From Sitta carolinensis (taxonomy: Eukaryota > Chordata > Aves > Passeriformes > Sittidae): a DNA stretch of 64,000 nucleotides. The stretch lies in assembly GCA_032173965.1 (NCBI GenBank), contig CM063284.1, positions 131,865,125 to 131,929,124 of the forward strand, in the 5' to 3' direction. Numbering within the stretch: the first letter of the stretch is position 1; every line of letters starts with the position of its first letter. A program made the position numbers and the translations under genes. Below, one piece after another: positions 1 through 13,700 of this stretch. The notes under the pieces were generated by a model. That model was not told where the DNA came from, did not search any database, and saw only the letters and a list, made by a program, of their open reading frames with translations.

Positions 1-44
1 AGCTGTATTTCTTTGTACCTGGCAAAAAAACACAGGGTTGTCAG

Positions 45-310
45 AAAGTTCAAGTTGGAAGGGTCTACAGGAAGTCTGCAGTTCAACCTTCTGCTAAAAT
101 CAGACCAAGTTCTTTAGGGCTATACCCAGTTAGACCTTGAAAATCTCCAAGGGTAGAAACACCCTATCTCTCTGTGTAGCCTGTGCCACTGCTTGACTGT
201 TGTCATGGTGAGAAGGCTTTTCTGCCATTATGGGCAGAACCTTTCATATTTCAGCATGTGACAATTGTCTTTCATCCTTTTACTTTCACCTCTGTTTAGA
301 GCTTTCATCA
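45..310 (-). mobile_element. CR1 LINE fragment, old, reverse orientation
   Basis: Read on the plus strand, this is the reverse complement of the 3' part of avian CR1. The landmarks appear in order: GTTGGAAGGGTCTACAGG, then TTGAAAATCTCCAAGG, then CTCTCTGTGTAGCCTGTGCC, then CATGGTGAGAAGGCTTTTC, then CAGCATGTGACAATTGTCT. Each is close to the CR1 consensus as I know it, but with many substitutions, so the copy is old. It contains no intact coding sequence. The left edge is clear to within about 10 bases; the right edge fades between 285 and 315. Confidence 0.75.
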
Positions 311-2610
311 CAACTTTTTCATGCGTACAGGAAGGCTGCTAATATGTCAGGTGTATTACTGCTGGTTTTGACCTTATTAAACGTTAAAACAAAACTAAAC
401 TGAGAAATCCTGACTAGTCTTAACACTCTGTGATGATGACTCTGAAATCCTGTTCTAATTCTCATGCCAACTAGATTTAACCTGAGTGTTAATGCATTAG
501 TGCATACAAAATAAATTATGCTACTTTCTGATTAGTAAATATACTGATGTATGACATGAATTAATTCCAGCTTAGAATTCTCTGCTGGTTTTGACATTTG
601 TGGAAATTCCCGAAGTCAGTATCTCTCCTTTTGCCCTTCTGATTAAAGAATCCTATTTTGTGGGACACTAGTTTATGTAGTAAGATAGTCTGACAGGAAA
701 TGCAAATGCATACAGGGGCTACAGGACAAAGAAATGATCACAGTTTGTGATCATTATGGTATAATGTTTTCTGTTTATTGTTTTGTTGGGCATTTTTTAT
801 TATGTTTACTTATTTCCTTTTATTTATTGAAACAACTTGAATCACTTTAAAAGAATTTGGAATGCCTTAGAGTGCAGATCTTCCTCCTTTTTATTCAGAT
901 CAAGACACTTCAGTTTGGAAAGAAACAGCCTAATTAGAGGTTTTGATCTTGATGAGGCAAGAAATATCAAGGATTTTTTTTTTAATGGAGTAGATTATTA
1001 AGGAATGTGAATGAAATGAGAAAATAGTAAAGATTAAATTGAAATATTCCTGTGAGGAACTTATTGTCATAAAATGTGTTTATTTTAGTAGTAGTTTTTA
1101 GGAGAAAAACTCCAAGGTATAATCAAAAGTAGATAGGTTTAAGATTAAGCAACTATTAAACATGGTAGAAGCATGTTTGCTGTTTGCAAATACGTAATTT
1201 GACTGCTGACCTTGAGTAGTAAGTTTACATAGTATGTATAGTCTTGATCATGTAAAAGTTGTACTGGGTTGGAGTCATAGGGACAGATCTCAAGTATTGG
1301 ACTGTTGCTTAAAACCTTTTAATGTCTACAATACTAAGAGTTAGAAAATACTAGTATTCACTAAAGTTAACATTTATGGAATAAACTCTAGTGAATGGTA
1401 TGGAAAACTGCTTTCCATTTGTGAGAGTATTTTGGTTCTTGTGGCAAGGTAAAATGCTAAATACAAATTGTATTCTTGCGATAGAAATACCAGGTCTTTA
1501 TATAGTTCAATAGCAATTTTTAGTCTGATGTCCCATATGATTTCTTATTATATTGAATCAGGCTTTAAAAAAAGATACATACCTTGTAATTATTTTAAAT
1601 AATCTAGGGATTATAGAGCCAAATCCCATTTTTAATTGCATGGATATTCAAGAAAAATACTTTCTTCTCCAGGAGTATATAGTGTGAGAGTTGTTAAGCT
1701 GTTAAAAATGCAGACTGTATGAGGAGTAATTACTGTATTTCTTGCAGTCAAGAATAATGTTTTTCCTAAGTGTCTAGTCCACATCATAGTCATAGAATAT
1801 AATAAATACAAGGTATTTGTAATATGGTAATGGTAAGGACAGAAAGTGTATTTTTACCGGAAAATACTGAGCTTCAATTATAGCAGCTCTTTTGCCCATT
1901 AAGTTTTCACTTAGTGTTATGTCTCTAAAGGCAGGCAGTTCTTTTGGAGGAATATTCTACCAAAAGTAGAAATACACAGTAACATAAAAGGTAATGATAA
2001 GGGAGACAAAGTCAGTGAAACATTTGGTTTTCAGAAAACTATATTAAGCAAGAAAAAGCTTAAAATAACATTTTAAATTTTGGTTTTGCTATTGGAAGGT
2101 AATTATTAAGGAGCTAATATAGAAAGGGATGTGCTTTGTTACTAAGTGTTATTTAATGTGAAATGTGTGAATGTCCCTTCTGTTTGTGAAACATAATAGG
2201 AAAATTAAAAATGGCACAAGGAGATGCAGGTGCTTTGATTTTGCTTTGAAGTGTTGTACTGCTGTAGGCAAGTATTCCTTACTGCATAGTATTTTAAGAT
2301 AAGTATCACACTATGTGAAGCACCAATCAAAATCTTGGATTCTAAGGAGATGTCAGAGGTCTCCGTATAACCACAGCTTCTGGATTCAGAGATCTTTGTC
2401 TTAGGTGAAATAAGGGCTCTTATATCTGCTTAACATTTTCCAAAACATACTTTGTAACAGGGCTGCTGGCTATGCAAGGAAAGTAATCAGAACTATTTCC
2501 AGAAACACTTTTGTTTTAGTTGGTGGTCATCTAAATAAGCAAAGTCCCTGCTCTTAGCTTAGTTTCTTTCTTTTATGACTATATCAAGTTCAAACCAAAT
2601 GTGTTTTTTT

Positions 2611-2614
<4 letters not shown>
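311..2614. other. Unannotated AT-rich intron
   Basis: No gene, recognisable transposon or tandem repeat was seen here, apart from one short perfect hairpin (733-755) listed separately. Confidence 0.6.
733..755. repeat. Short perfect inverted repeat, 10-bp arms
   Basis: AATGATCACA and its exact reverse complement flank a 3-base GTT spacer. The arms each contain the palindrome TGATCA. No function is implied by position. Confidence 0.85.

Positions 2615-2657
<43 letters not shown>
2615..2657. repeat. Homopolymer tract, 43 T
   Basis: An uninterrupted run of 43 T is preceded by an 8-T run and GCC. It could be the poly(A) tail of a minus-strand retrocopy or a slippage-expanded homopolymer. I recognise no retrogene body next to it. 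A lysine-rich open frame on the minus strand is produced purely by this tract. Confidence 0.95.
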
Positions 2658-2659
<2 letters not shown>

Positions 2660-5600
2660 ATTGTTTCGAGGGTAGCATGCTAAATAAATTCAAATATTGC
2701 ACTCTTTTATGCTGATTTGTCCCTGATTGATGCTGTGGCTTTGTTGCTGCATCTTGTTCATGCTCTTTAACTACTTTTACTGTATTTTTATCAAATCCCG
2801 TGATAGTCAACTCTTTTCTTTATTGAACTTCTTGTTTCCAGTCTTTATCCATTCTCCTTTTGATTTCCCTCTTTTTTCTTCTTTAATACACAAGAGGGGA
2901 TATGAACAGTTAGGTATTGGTAGAATTGTTTCTTCCATGGTAGTTTCAAATTAAACAAGCTTTTTTCATTAAAGATGCTTTCTCTGAACAGGGGTTTATG
3001 GTAACCATTTTCTCCTCCCCCCATCATTATCACAGAAAATACAGAAATTAAGAAGAAATGCAAGTCTTAGGTAGTGTTATTTTTAAATAAATGTTTTAAA
3101 TCTTGACTTCTGGAAAGGGTGTTCCTATTACTATTGCAGTAATTATTCAAATTTTCCAATTTGAAGACATGTACTTTTTTTTCTCAACCTGCTTTTGGAA
3201 GAAGAAAAGCTTAATTGCTCTAAGGGTTGTGATCTTGTTGAGAAGATACATTTAGTTTTTCAAATGAATTGTCTCCATAGTGGAATTATATTGTAGACTG
3301 TTTCTGTTTTCTGAGCTAAGTGAATACTGGATGATTTAGAGGAAAATGCAACAATTCCAACATTATAGAAGACAGCCATCTTTACACCTCTAAGACTTGG
3401 AGTTCCCTTCATATGATTGCTGGGTTTTACCTGGATTGTGTGACATACCACAGCTGGATATAGCACTTCTGTTTTGTCAACTGCTTTAGTCTTGCATTAA
3501 TTAACATTTTTCATTCTCCTATATGTAAACTCAGATTTGCATTGTGGCTGAATAGCTGGATTTTAGTAGTTGGAATTACTGGAGAAAGTTTTCAAAGTAA
3601 TAATGATTCAAAATACTAATAAATTAATCACTTGCTTTACTACAAGCCAAGAAGACCAAGAAGAGTTTTCCAACTGACTGATAGCTTTCCTAGCTATTTT
3701 AGAAATCCGAGGAGTCCATAAGATTTCCATTTTCATCTGTCTTCCAGAATACTTTCTTTACCTTGTTGCTGTATTTTTGAAGAAAATATTTTAGGAAAAT
3801 CCATTTTTTGCTGTCTCAGTATCAGCCTATTTAGTGTGAACTCAGTGGCTTGTGCTCAGAAATTATCTGATGTCTTTTGGTTTCAGTTTGGATAGCAAAA
3901 ATCTCCAGATGTGGTTGTACCTGTTGTTTGACCATCTGGCTTTGTTATTTTGTGTTTTCTGATATTTTTGGCTTTTGACTTTTGACTAAATTCTGTTCCT
4001 CTCCTTGAATGATTGTGTCATCTCAGAAACTCAGACCTCAATTAAATTTTGAGATGCTGAATTACTCTTTTTCAGCACCTTTGGATTAATAAATAATTAA
4101 TTAGTCATCCGTGTACAGTGAGTTCAGCAAAAAAAGTTAAATAAGAACTTGGTTTAATTACTTGCTTGATATAAAGGAAATTTGCAAACTTCTGAACTTC
4201 TAAAGGATGACTTTAGAGTTAGAGAATAAAATAGGGGTTTTGTCAGAGGAACTTTGGCTAACACAAGAGTCTGTTGGAATTTCTGATCAGATATAAGTCC
4301 ATTTTTACCCTGTAGAACAGAGAGGAATGGCAGCATTACCTTGCATCAAAAATCTACAAAAGCAAAAGAGTTTCTTCTGTTATGGTCTCTTAAAAGCAAA
4401 GGAATTGGGAAGAGGGAGGATGATTTATTTTATTTATGCATTTTTTTCCTAAAGTAGTCATACTGTTGTTCATGCTTCCCAGGATCTAAATGCAGTTTTT
4501 TGTGAGTGCTTGACAATGAATATTGCTCTTGTAAGTAGTTATGACTGTGCTTGGTATGCTCTGTCAGTAAATGTCTGACTGGCAGGTTTGGTATTGTAGT
4601 GTATACAGTGTAAAACACCTGTTAGATATCTGTTTTACTTAATCTTTTTGCAGATTTTTTTAAAGTCGCTCTTGGCTTTTAAGGAACATAGTTTCTTTGT
4701 GTATTCAAGAGCTTTTCAAATGCTGTGGAATTGTGTTACAACAAAGATAACATACAGTTCAGAGGGGTGAACTGTGCTATTCTGGGCATGGTCTTAGGAA
4801 ATTGTATCTAAAAATATACTGTTTGTGCCAACAAACCAGATCGCTTCAGAGACACTAGGAATCCATAGATATTTATGTCTACTCAATTTAGACTGAGCAT
4901 AAGCTTTAAAGCAAAGCTTTGAGGCACTGGCATAAGAGCATTTGCAGTTGTGTTGAAAGCTCGTATGGTTGTGTCTTGCTACAGCTCTCATAGCTCCTGG
5001 TTTCATCAGTTAACTCTGTATTCCGTTCACTGAGCTTAGATGAGGTGGTTGTGATCACCAAAGTGCTAAGCACTTGATCTTCTGTCTTTCAAGAGAGCTT
5101 TTTATAAAACTTGCTTTGATGTGTACTTCGTGTCCAGGCTACTTTCCCAGTGGGATCGCTTTTATGCCGCTGTCTATTCGTATGTTGCAGTATCCCATAT
5201 GTTATCAATGAAACACAGCTTGCCAGCAGATTTTGAGCTTATCACCAAGGTAGTACCTCTACCATATTCAGCAATAAGATCAACTATTTCTTTAATTCAT
5301 AAAATTTGCCTTCTGTAAATTTGCACGAAGTCTTGAAAAATTCTCTTCACAGTACAGAATTATTTCCTAAATGCAAGGAAAAACTGTCTGAAAAAGGAAG
5401 TAGTACTGGACCAAACTATTGTCATGACCTCAGTCTTCGCATCTCATGCCCTCCCACTTCCTTTGCTGCCTTCATTTGAATGATTTGCTGAGTTTGAATG
5501 TAAGCCTTTAGGCAAGTTTCTAACAATGTCAGTAGAAAGCTGTTCTGACTTAAAAACTGAATGGGAAAATTATCAACAGAAAAGAGCTGGTGTATTTTAC

Positions 5601-7680
5601 GGCATTGCAGTAAGCGCTAAAAAGTCCACACGCATGATTATGCGATGAAATAAAGAAATATGGTGCAGAGCATTCACTGAAAACATCTTTTTCAATATTT
5701 GTCGATTAAGCATTCAGTCAGTCAAGTGTTCAGTCAGATACTGTGTTTGCTATGGTGGCACTTGAGAAAATTGAGCTGGAGTGAAAGAAGCTGCAGATTT
5801 TTTAACAGAATGCCTTCGAGTATGTGGGCAAATAAAACAGATGATTTTCTAGAGAACCAAATTTGTGCATTTTCCTCCATCTTACATTCTTAAGCTCATC
5901 TGAGTTATTAAGGTTGTCATTTAGATTTTTCCATTACTGTCCAATCTTTTCTGGAACCCCCTGAACTGTACGTATTCTTCCAGGGTGAACATGAGACTGT
6001 TTTATTGTACCAGGTGGCTTTGTTCTTAGGCTTTCAAAACACCATGGGTATCTGCAGGTTAATTAGATGAGTATTGTTAGATTTTCTTTCTATGAAATGC
6101 TTGTTTGCTGTAATGCAATAAGATTTATGTTTGTAGAATAAAAATATCTCTGTGTATGTGTCACATTCCTTAATCTTTTTTCCAGTTTGAAAGACTACTT
6201 TTACTCTGCAGTTTGTGTATAATTACACATGTTGAATATAGTTGAACGTATTATTATAATATGTTTATTTTCTATGCATTTATAGTATTTTAAAAGCTTG
6301 TATTGCAAAGAGTGGAGAAACTTCAAGTTTTAATGTGCCAGTCTATGTTCAAATGGCTGTGAACCACAGTATAAATTTTGTAATCAACTCTGACTTTGCT
6401 TTACTGCTGTTTTGAAACCGTTTTCATTAATAATAAGTTGCAATAATAAGTTAAGTCTTCTCGTAATGTAAAGGGAAAAGATACACCATTCATTTCCATA
6501 AAATCCACTTCAGTTTTCTTCTAATAGTCATGCTCTATTTCATTGAGGTAGTACAGAGCTTTCTTTTTTTAGCAATTAGGAAGGTACTTAGTGCAGTTAC
6601 ACTTAAAATCGCAGTTCAGAGCTGAAGGGCCCTTATGGGGGCTTCCCTGTTTGGAAACTGCTTACCAGGTGGAGCTCAGGAACCTGCTGGCCATAGTGTG
6701 TGTCAGGATGCTAGCTGCTCCTTTTACTCACTTTTTCTTTCACCCCTGTTAAATACAAGTATAACCTCTCAGCCAAGTCTTTATATTCAAATGTTGAATG
6801 TATTTTGTTTGTTGTCATGTTTTCTTAGCTTTCCCCAATTTTAAGCATATAAACAAAAAAGAGCATCAAGCTGAGAAACAACTCCACAGTGGTTCTACTT
6901 CAGATGAATGCTCTATGTTGTCTTGTCCTCCCAGAGGTCTCAAAGACTTGACTTCCAAATGCTGCTCAAGTCATTCTTTTGGAAAGCCACTGATCATCTT
7001 AAGGGTTATGTGGACTTTGGAGTAGGAGATGAGACTTGTAACAGAAATTGCATGCAAACATTAAAAAATGTATTTGTAAGAGGCAAACCTACTTGTATTT
7101 CAGTCAATTGCATTATCTATTCAAAATGTAACTTTTCTGTCTAGCATAATGTGGTACAAAAAGTTTCATTATTCAACTCAAATTCCAGTTAAAAAGATGC
7201 TTTTTATGTTGACAATAGTTCATGACTGTAACAACTTTGTGAGACTGCAGAGGTTTTTTGATAGATTCATGCTGGTGTTTAAGTACAGGAGGAAAATTCT
7301 GCAGCCTGTATTTAAAAGAATCAAGGCTGGATGATCACAAAGCTTTCTTCTTTTCCTGTTCATTTTCTGTTGCTTGATGGTTCACAAGTTTTCTGTTTGA
7401 AATGTTGGTTCCCCCAGTTTTCTAATTGAGGCCAGCTGATTTCTGAACTGTCCTCTTGTTCAGGCAGTGTCTCTTTAGTGTAGTCGACCCTTTCTAGGTG
7501 CTAGCTGAAGTATATTTTGCTGGTTTTTTTGTTTGTGTTTTTTTTCTTTCTTTGCTAGCTCTTTTAAATGCATGATATTAGATCTTGGTAGTCTAAACAT
7601 CAGGAAACTGATTTGAAGTTAAAGGATAATAAAATTTTCTGATAATTGTCATGGCATTCATCAGTGTAAACTTTAATACA
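2658..7680. other. Unannotated AT-rich intron
   Basis: No feature can be supported here. Several frames of 60-80 codons occur without homology that I recognise, without coherent splice sites, and at the frequency expected by chance in this composition. Confidence 0.6.
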
Positions 7681-7724
7681 AAAAAAACCCCAAAACCCAC
7701 AAAACAAACCAAACCCCATCAAAC
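7681..7724. repeat. A/C-rich low-complexity tract
   Basis: The tract is composed almost only of A and C, with blocks such as AAACCCC and AAACC. The opposite strand has runs of GGGG separated by T runs. It resembles a decayed poly(A)-derived low-complexity tract rather than a true telomeric repeat, because no fixed period is kept. Confidence 0.8.
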
Positions 7725-10700
7725 ATTCTTTTATAGTGACTCACCTATTTCACAGGCTAGTGGAAACATCACCTTTTCAGGAACTTACCAAGCAGCAGCT
7801 ATTGAATAATCATCTTTATATATATTGCCAGTAATTCAGATATGTTGTGATTTTAGACATTGGCAAGAACAAACCTCTCTTTTTAATTGATGATAAGTAG
7901 TTTTCGTTGTAAGGTATTTATACTTAGCTGACTACCTCAGATATTTTTTGTTTTTCACAAATTCTCTCTGGCAAGGGAATCTTCCTTATAATAAGGGGAA
8001 CCCCCCCTAAACATAGAAATGTTTCAGCAGTATTCTGCTTAGTCAAGGTTTTCTGTGGAGGAGATGGCTTGGGTTTGTATGATTTCATTCTTTCTAACAT
8101 AACTGTTCATACTATTTCCTTGTTACGGAAGCTGATTGTTTATGGACTGCCTTGTAATGTGGATAGAAGCCTTTTGACTGTTCAGATTTCCTTGCTGTTG
8201 GAGTTGAAATGCGATTTTCTGGCACTGAAACCTTTGATGTCAGGAAGGTTAGATAACTTCTTTACTTTCTGTCCTTGATGTGGACCGTCAGCTTTATTAG
8301 CCTTGGAATCTGTGTCAGATGAATTCCTTAAGCCTACCGTGAGTTCTGCATGCTTTATCCTGCTTGTCCCAGTACCACATACTGTTGTGCAGTGCTACTC
8401 TTCTTAAGTTTTTAGTTCCACACCTGTTTTTTTGTTGAAAAAAACCTGCTTCCAGAATCTATAGGTACAATAGAATTCTCCTTTATATCATTCTCATCTG
8501 TGTTAAGAACTTTTTGATATTTCAGTTGTAGGACTCAGTTTCCCAACAAAAGTCATGTGACATCAGCAGTGAGGTGCAATAAGAGCTCTCTTAGGATTAC
8601 TTAAAATAGAATGGAAGAATTTGACTATATAAGGTTGTGTGGCCTTGAATGTGATTTCTATTTGATATATGAGCTGTGACATAGCTATTGCATGACTGAG
8701 ATGTGCCTGTAAGCGGTGTAGTGTACAGATGGGGTTTCTCTGAAACAAAGCCAGCGACTAAATCTGAATGTGCTCATTTAAAGGGTAAAGAATACTTCAT
8801 AAAACATATGGAAACATTTCTATGTTTTTTCATTAAGAAGGCTTCTTACTCCTTACGCATTTTTTATGATTGCTCTTGCTAATGTGTCATTTACTTGAAT
8901 CAAGACTGCCTAAGCATCAGTTCAGTTTAGTGACATTTGTACAGAGGTATGGATATTTTATTTAAAAACTCACTAAGTATACTTTTCTGTTATTGTAAAG
9001 CTTTTCATCATTTCAAAGGTGAAATAATCCTTTTCTCAGAACTGTTGGAAAAAAATCACCATTGTGTATTGCAAAACAATATTTAGAAAGAATATTAAAC
9101 AATAGTAATAGGGCTGTTGCACAGTAGGATTTGAATTAAATGGGATTCACTGGTATAAAATCAAGAATTATTTAAATTTGAACAAGAAATGTACACCAAG
9201 TTTATAAAAGAGGATCTCACTACTCAAAAGTATGGATGCTGAAAATGTGCAGGAACCATAGCAGCCCACAGCTCAGCAAGGGTTTTCTATGTTGTGCTAT
9301 GTCAGTAGGAGAATTGAGCATCCAAAGTATCTGAGCTTCTGTGATCTGTAATTGCTTACCAGAACTCTGTGGAAGAAATACATGTTCTTTATTTTTGTTA
9401 TTTTATGGAAAAAAACAAAATACAAAATTCCTAAACACTTACTGTTAAATTCTACTCTGTTTTTGGGGATGTGAGGTGCAAAATGCAAGTCTTGAGTTTT
9501 TTAGTTCTTCCCACATATTTACCACCTGTTTTCCCTGATTAGGCCGTACTTTAAATTCAAAACATCCTTTACGAATATATGTAATATCTAATATATTATG
9601 AAATTTCTTTTTCTACTATGATGTTAAATCCAGAGTGTGTTTTAACACTAAAATATATTAAATTAATATAGTGATGGCATTCTTAGCTGCTCTTCGGAAT
9701 TATTAATTTAGCAGAACAGGGCCCTGATGCTTGAGGTTCCTAGGGAGTAGGTGAAAACAAATAATATATACCTTAGAGCAGAAAGGTATTAAGTACATTA
9801 CAAAGCAGTGGTTTATGTTTTCTTTGCAATTGTGATGTCTCATCTATAATGGATCCAGGGTTTTGCATTACACCCCCCCAGATGCATGTTTACAGTGTAT
9901 TTGAGCCAGATTTTTTTTAACCTGTTTTTTCAGTCTGACTGTATCCTTAATGGAGGGCATTAGGGTTCAAGAAACAAACACGTAACACTTGGATCTAGGT
10001 CTTACAAAGTCATAGATAGTCTGGAAACTTCCGGTACATTTTATTCTTGTACACCCTCCTGAAGTGTTTTGGTGCCAGATTTTGATATTAAAATGTTTAT
10101 AAGATTAGGGGTGTTTTAAAACCTCATCTGACTTGTCTTATAAAGGATGTGATTCCCCTTTATTTTTAGGATGTAAGACCTATACTGTGTATAGGGGCAC
10201 TATGCACTGCACTCCTGACAGCAGCTTTTCCACATATATAATCAAGCAGATATGTGAGCAGTTTGTTCAGTTTGTGGATCCAGCTGGAAGTTGTTCCTTC
10301 TGAGGGTTATTTTCAGTCATTTTAATTTTTTTTCTGGCTTCTAATGTGCCCATGTGAGCATGAGAGGCAACTCAAGGCAAAGGGGATGATGGCCTTGCCC
10401 CAGCGGAGGATGCCTCAATGGTGAATGAAGCTGGTCTTGGTATGACTCTCTGCAGCAATCCCAAGCTCATATTTTAATGCATCAGGTTTTTTTACTTTCT
10501 GAAAGATGTACAGTCTTGCAGGTTAAGATCATTTACATTCTATATGTGTTTAATATAATTATTAATACTAGCTTCTTATTGTTTGCATTGGACTTGGGTA
10601 AATGGCACAGATTTATTTGTACTTCATCTATTAATGCTGAAATCCATGTTGTCTCAATGAAAAGGATGTCAAGGCCGATGAAATTTTGCATTCTGCTGTG

Positions 10701-13700
10701 CTGTAATGTAGCATTGTGTCAAAAATACTTTGTGTGTTACTCTGAGAGGTAAAACAGCTGATTTTTTTCTAATTAACATCCCTACATTGAAAATCCACAA
10801 AGCAGAGATCTGCAGTCAGCATGTAGATGGGATATAGTGTCTCAGGTTTGAAAGAGGGACTTTTCATAATGCAGTTTTCTATACTGCTACTATTTGGAGG
10901 TCATCTCAAAGATGTCACCACTCTTGTATGGTGAAATTTCTGCACGTATACTGGAGTAAAAATTTCATGTGATTTTTTTTGACCTTAAAGAGAAGGGAAA
11001 ATAACAACACTGGAAGGTTGTCATCTACTTTGGATATGTAAGAGGAGAAATTACAAATGGGAGTGAAGAAAAAAATTTTTGACTTTAGGAAGGTGCATAT
11101 GGAGATTGTATTTGCGAAAGAATCCTGCAGTTGTGAGGAGTTGTGAAGCAAGCCTCTGTACAGCTGCAGGGGCATGCAATGCAAAGAAAACTGTTATTCA
11201 TATGCAAAGCTATTCTAAACATTAATACTATCCCCAGTAAAAACACAGTTTAAATATTTTTGATAAGACCTGCCATACCTGGAAGTTTGATTAACAAGAT
11301 GATTTTTGGTTAACAAGTTCTTCTTGTATGGTATTACTGGAACAAATATGAATTTATTGTATTTACTTTTTGAGGGATGGTGTCAAAATTAGTTTGGTTT
11401 TCTTTGTGTTTGTGCAAATAGGCAAGATGCATCTCCTTCAAGTCTCTCAGGCATTTATTTCCTTCTAATTAGTTTATTTCAGTGTACAAGAGTCTTCTGT
11501 ACATCAAGCTGTGTGGTTGTATTTTGTACAGTTTCTTACTAAAATAAGTAAATACATTGCCTCATTTCTTAATTGCTCAGCTATGCCACTGATGACCCAA
11601 TCCTACAGTGTAAAGCTGCTGCCATTGAAGCTCAGCCCAGCTCCAGGGACCTCTCTGTAGTATGCTGCTGTAGGCAATTCTTAGCATGTAGAGCCGAACA
11701 TCTTTTTCCTTTGGTTTCATTTCTACTTTCATTTGCTCTGGGATTTTTATTTCCTAAGAAAGATTGGCATTTCAGTTGCTTGAATATGTAAATGATTTCC
11801 GTGTTTTGTCATCACTGGGTGCAATTAAAATATCTTTGTTTTCATTTTTGTTTCTTCCTATTTCTCTTGAATATGTAATATATTTGTGAGCAAAGCAACT
11901 GATCAGCAATGCTGCTGCAATTGTTTAAGTAGTGTTCTAAGATAATTTCTTCTTTTGTTTGCTTTCTTATTTCTCAGTTTATGCATTGCAGCAGAAACGT
12001 TGTAGACTTTTACAAATCTTTAGAAATTGTAACTCAAATGTTATCTTATGTGCTGGGAAACATCTTAATGAGTTGTAAAACTGGGGTGTTCATTTAAAAA
12101 AAAAACCAAAGGAAACACAAAACATTATCTGTACAAAATTTGGAATAATTTTGAATTAGTGGGTCTCTAAAACTGCCAGCAGCCTCCATTTTCAACATTA
12201 ACAGCTGTCTTCTGGAGAAACAAAATTTGATCATCAGCAAGATTATTCTTAATCTTTCTTCGGTCTTACCCTATACTGATTATATGCTTAGCAGAAGAAA
12301 TAATTTGTTCTATAAGGAATTTTTTTTTATCTATGTCTTGTCTTCTTTTTTGACTTGCATTTATATGTGTCCATATCAGTATGGCTATATTAAGATTCAA
12401 ACACCTTTTAAAGAGGTGTTAAGGTAGTATGTGTATTAGGGTAGCTTTACTTTGTTAGGTACATGTAAATTTCTTTATATTTAATCACTGTCTGGGGTAA
12501 ATGATCTTTTCCAAATCATGTTAACTTCTCTTTCCTCGGTGTCCTGTTGTAAATATTTTATGTCCTTTATGTATTTTCTCCTGTTGCAATGCATTATTTT
12601 GCATTGGCAAGATGACCCAAATCTTTCCACCTGTGAATGTAATGGTGGATGTGTAGTTTCAAGCTATTGAAATCAGTTGCTGTTTCATCTAGCCAATCTA
12701 CACATTGCTTCTGTGTACTCTGAGAAGTTTATTAGTTACTATTTCCTCTAGGAATTAATTTGAACCATATGTCTGATTATTAATTATCCATTCTGGTTGA
12801 TGTGTTGAAAAAATTTATTTCCTGTATTTATTGACATTGTCTGAAGTCCTGGGATCTACACTACAAAATGTTATGTAATCACTCCAAGTGGTAGCTAATG
12901 CAATGTGATGTAAATGGAGAAGCTGTGCATTAGAATTTTTTATTTATTCTGTGAAATAATTGAACTTAAAGAGGATTTTTCTCTTGCTTCCTTGCTTATA
13001 TGCATGTCATTTGAAATTTCATTACTGCAGTTTATTATTCATTTGCAGAACAGGGGCTTAGCACTGCAAAGGTAACATCTGTTCTCATGTGCTGTAGTAG
13101 CATAATGGAAAGTCCTGAAAGAAGATGTAAGTTAAAGCTTAATTTAACATGACTTGTTTGATTGTTGGTTGGAATGTCACTTAACTTGACTTACCTTTGA
13201 TTCTTTGGTGACTTCTTGTAAGATATCTGTTTAACCAGAAGAAATTCGAGTTCTTCACAGAGAAGTGTTTACTATTTGAGCTCAATTTGCCATCCTGAGA
13301 AGAACCACAGGCTTGCCTCTGGAAGTAATACTTACAAATGAGCAAGAATACCATTGTTACAGATGAAGTAATTTTAGTTTTGTTCCATAAGCATCATCCT
13401 CAAAGCAGAATTAACTTGAATGTGGATAACCCAGATACGGAATAAGGAAGGTTTTTATTCTCTCCAAAAGTCAGTTAGTGCTCTCGCATGGACCCCCTAG
13501 CTCTAACTTCTGCAATGCTAGCATATGTGAAGATATGTATATCCATTAAAATGCAGGGTTATGTTTTTGATTGTAGGAAAGCATCTCATAAGGGGAAATA
13601 TTACGTGGCGTGTGTTTCTTTCTGGAAAGGGGCTGGAGACTATTGAGCAGGAATAGTTAATGTGAGGTCTGTGGAAATGTGTGGTGAAGAAGATGCCATA

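Noticed and set aside
2559..2810. Lysine-rich minus-strand frame
   Set aside because: Produced by translating the 43-T homopolymer.
5121..5318. Exon-like 65-codon plus-strand frame with a GTAGTA donor after ITK
   Set aside because: The upstream AG lacks a good pyrimidine tract, and the peptide does not match VPS13B or any family I recognise.
7681..7724. Telomere-like GGGG/T pattern on the minus strand
   Set aside because: No constant repeat unit; low-complexity A/C tract is sufficient.
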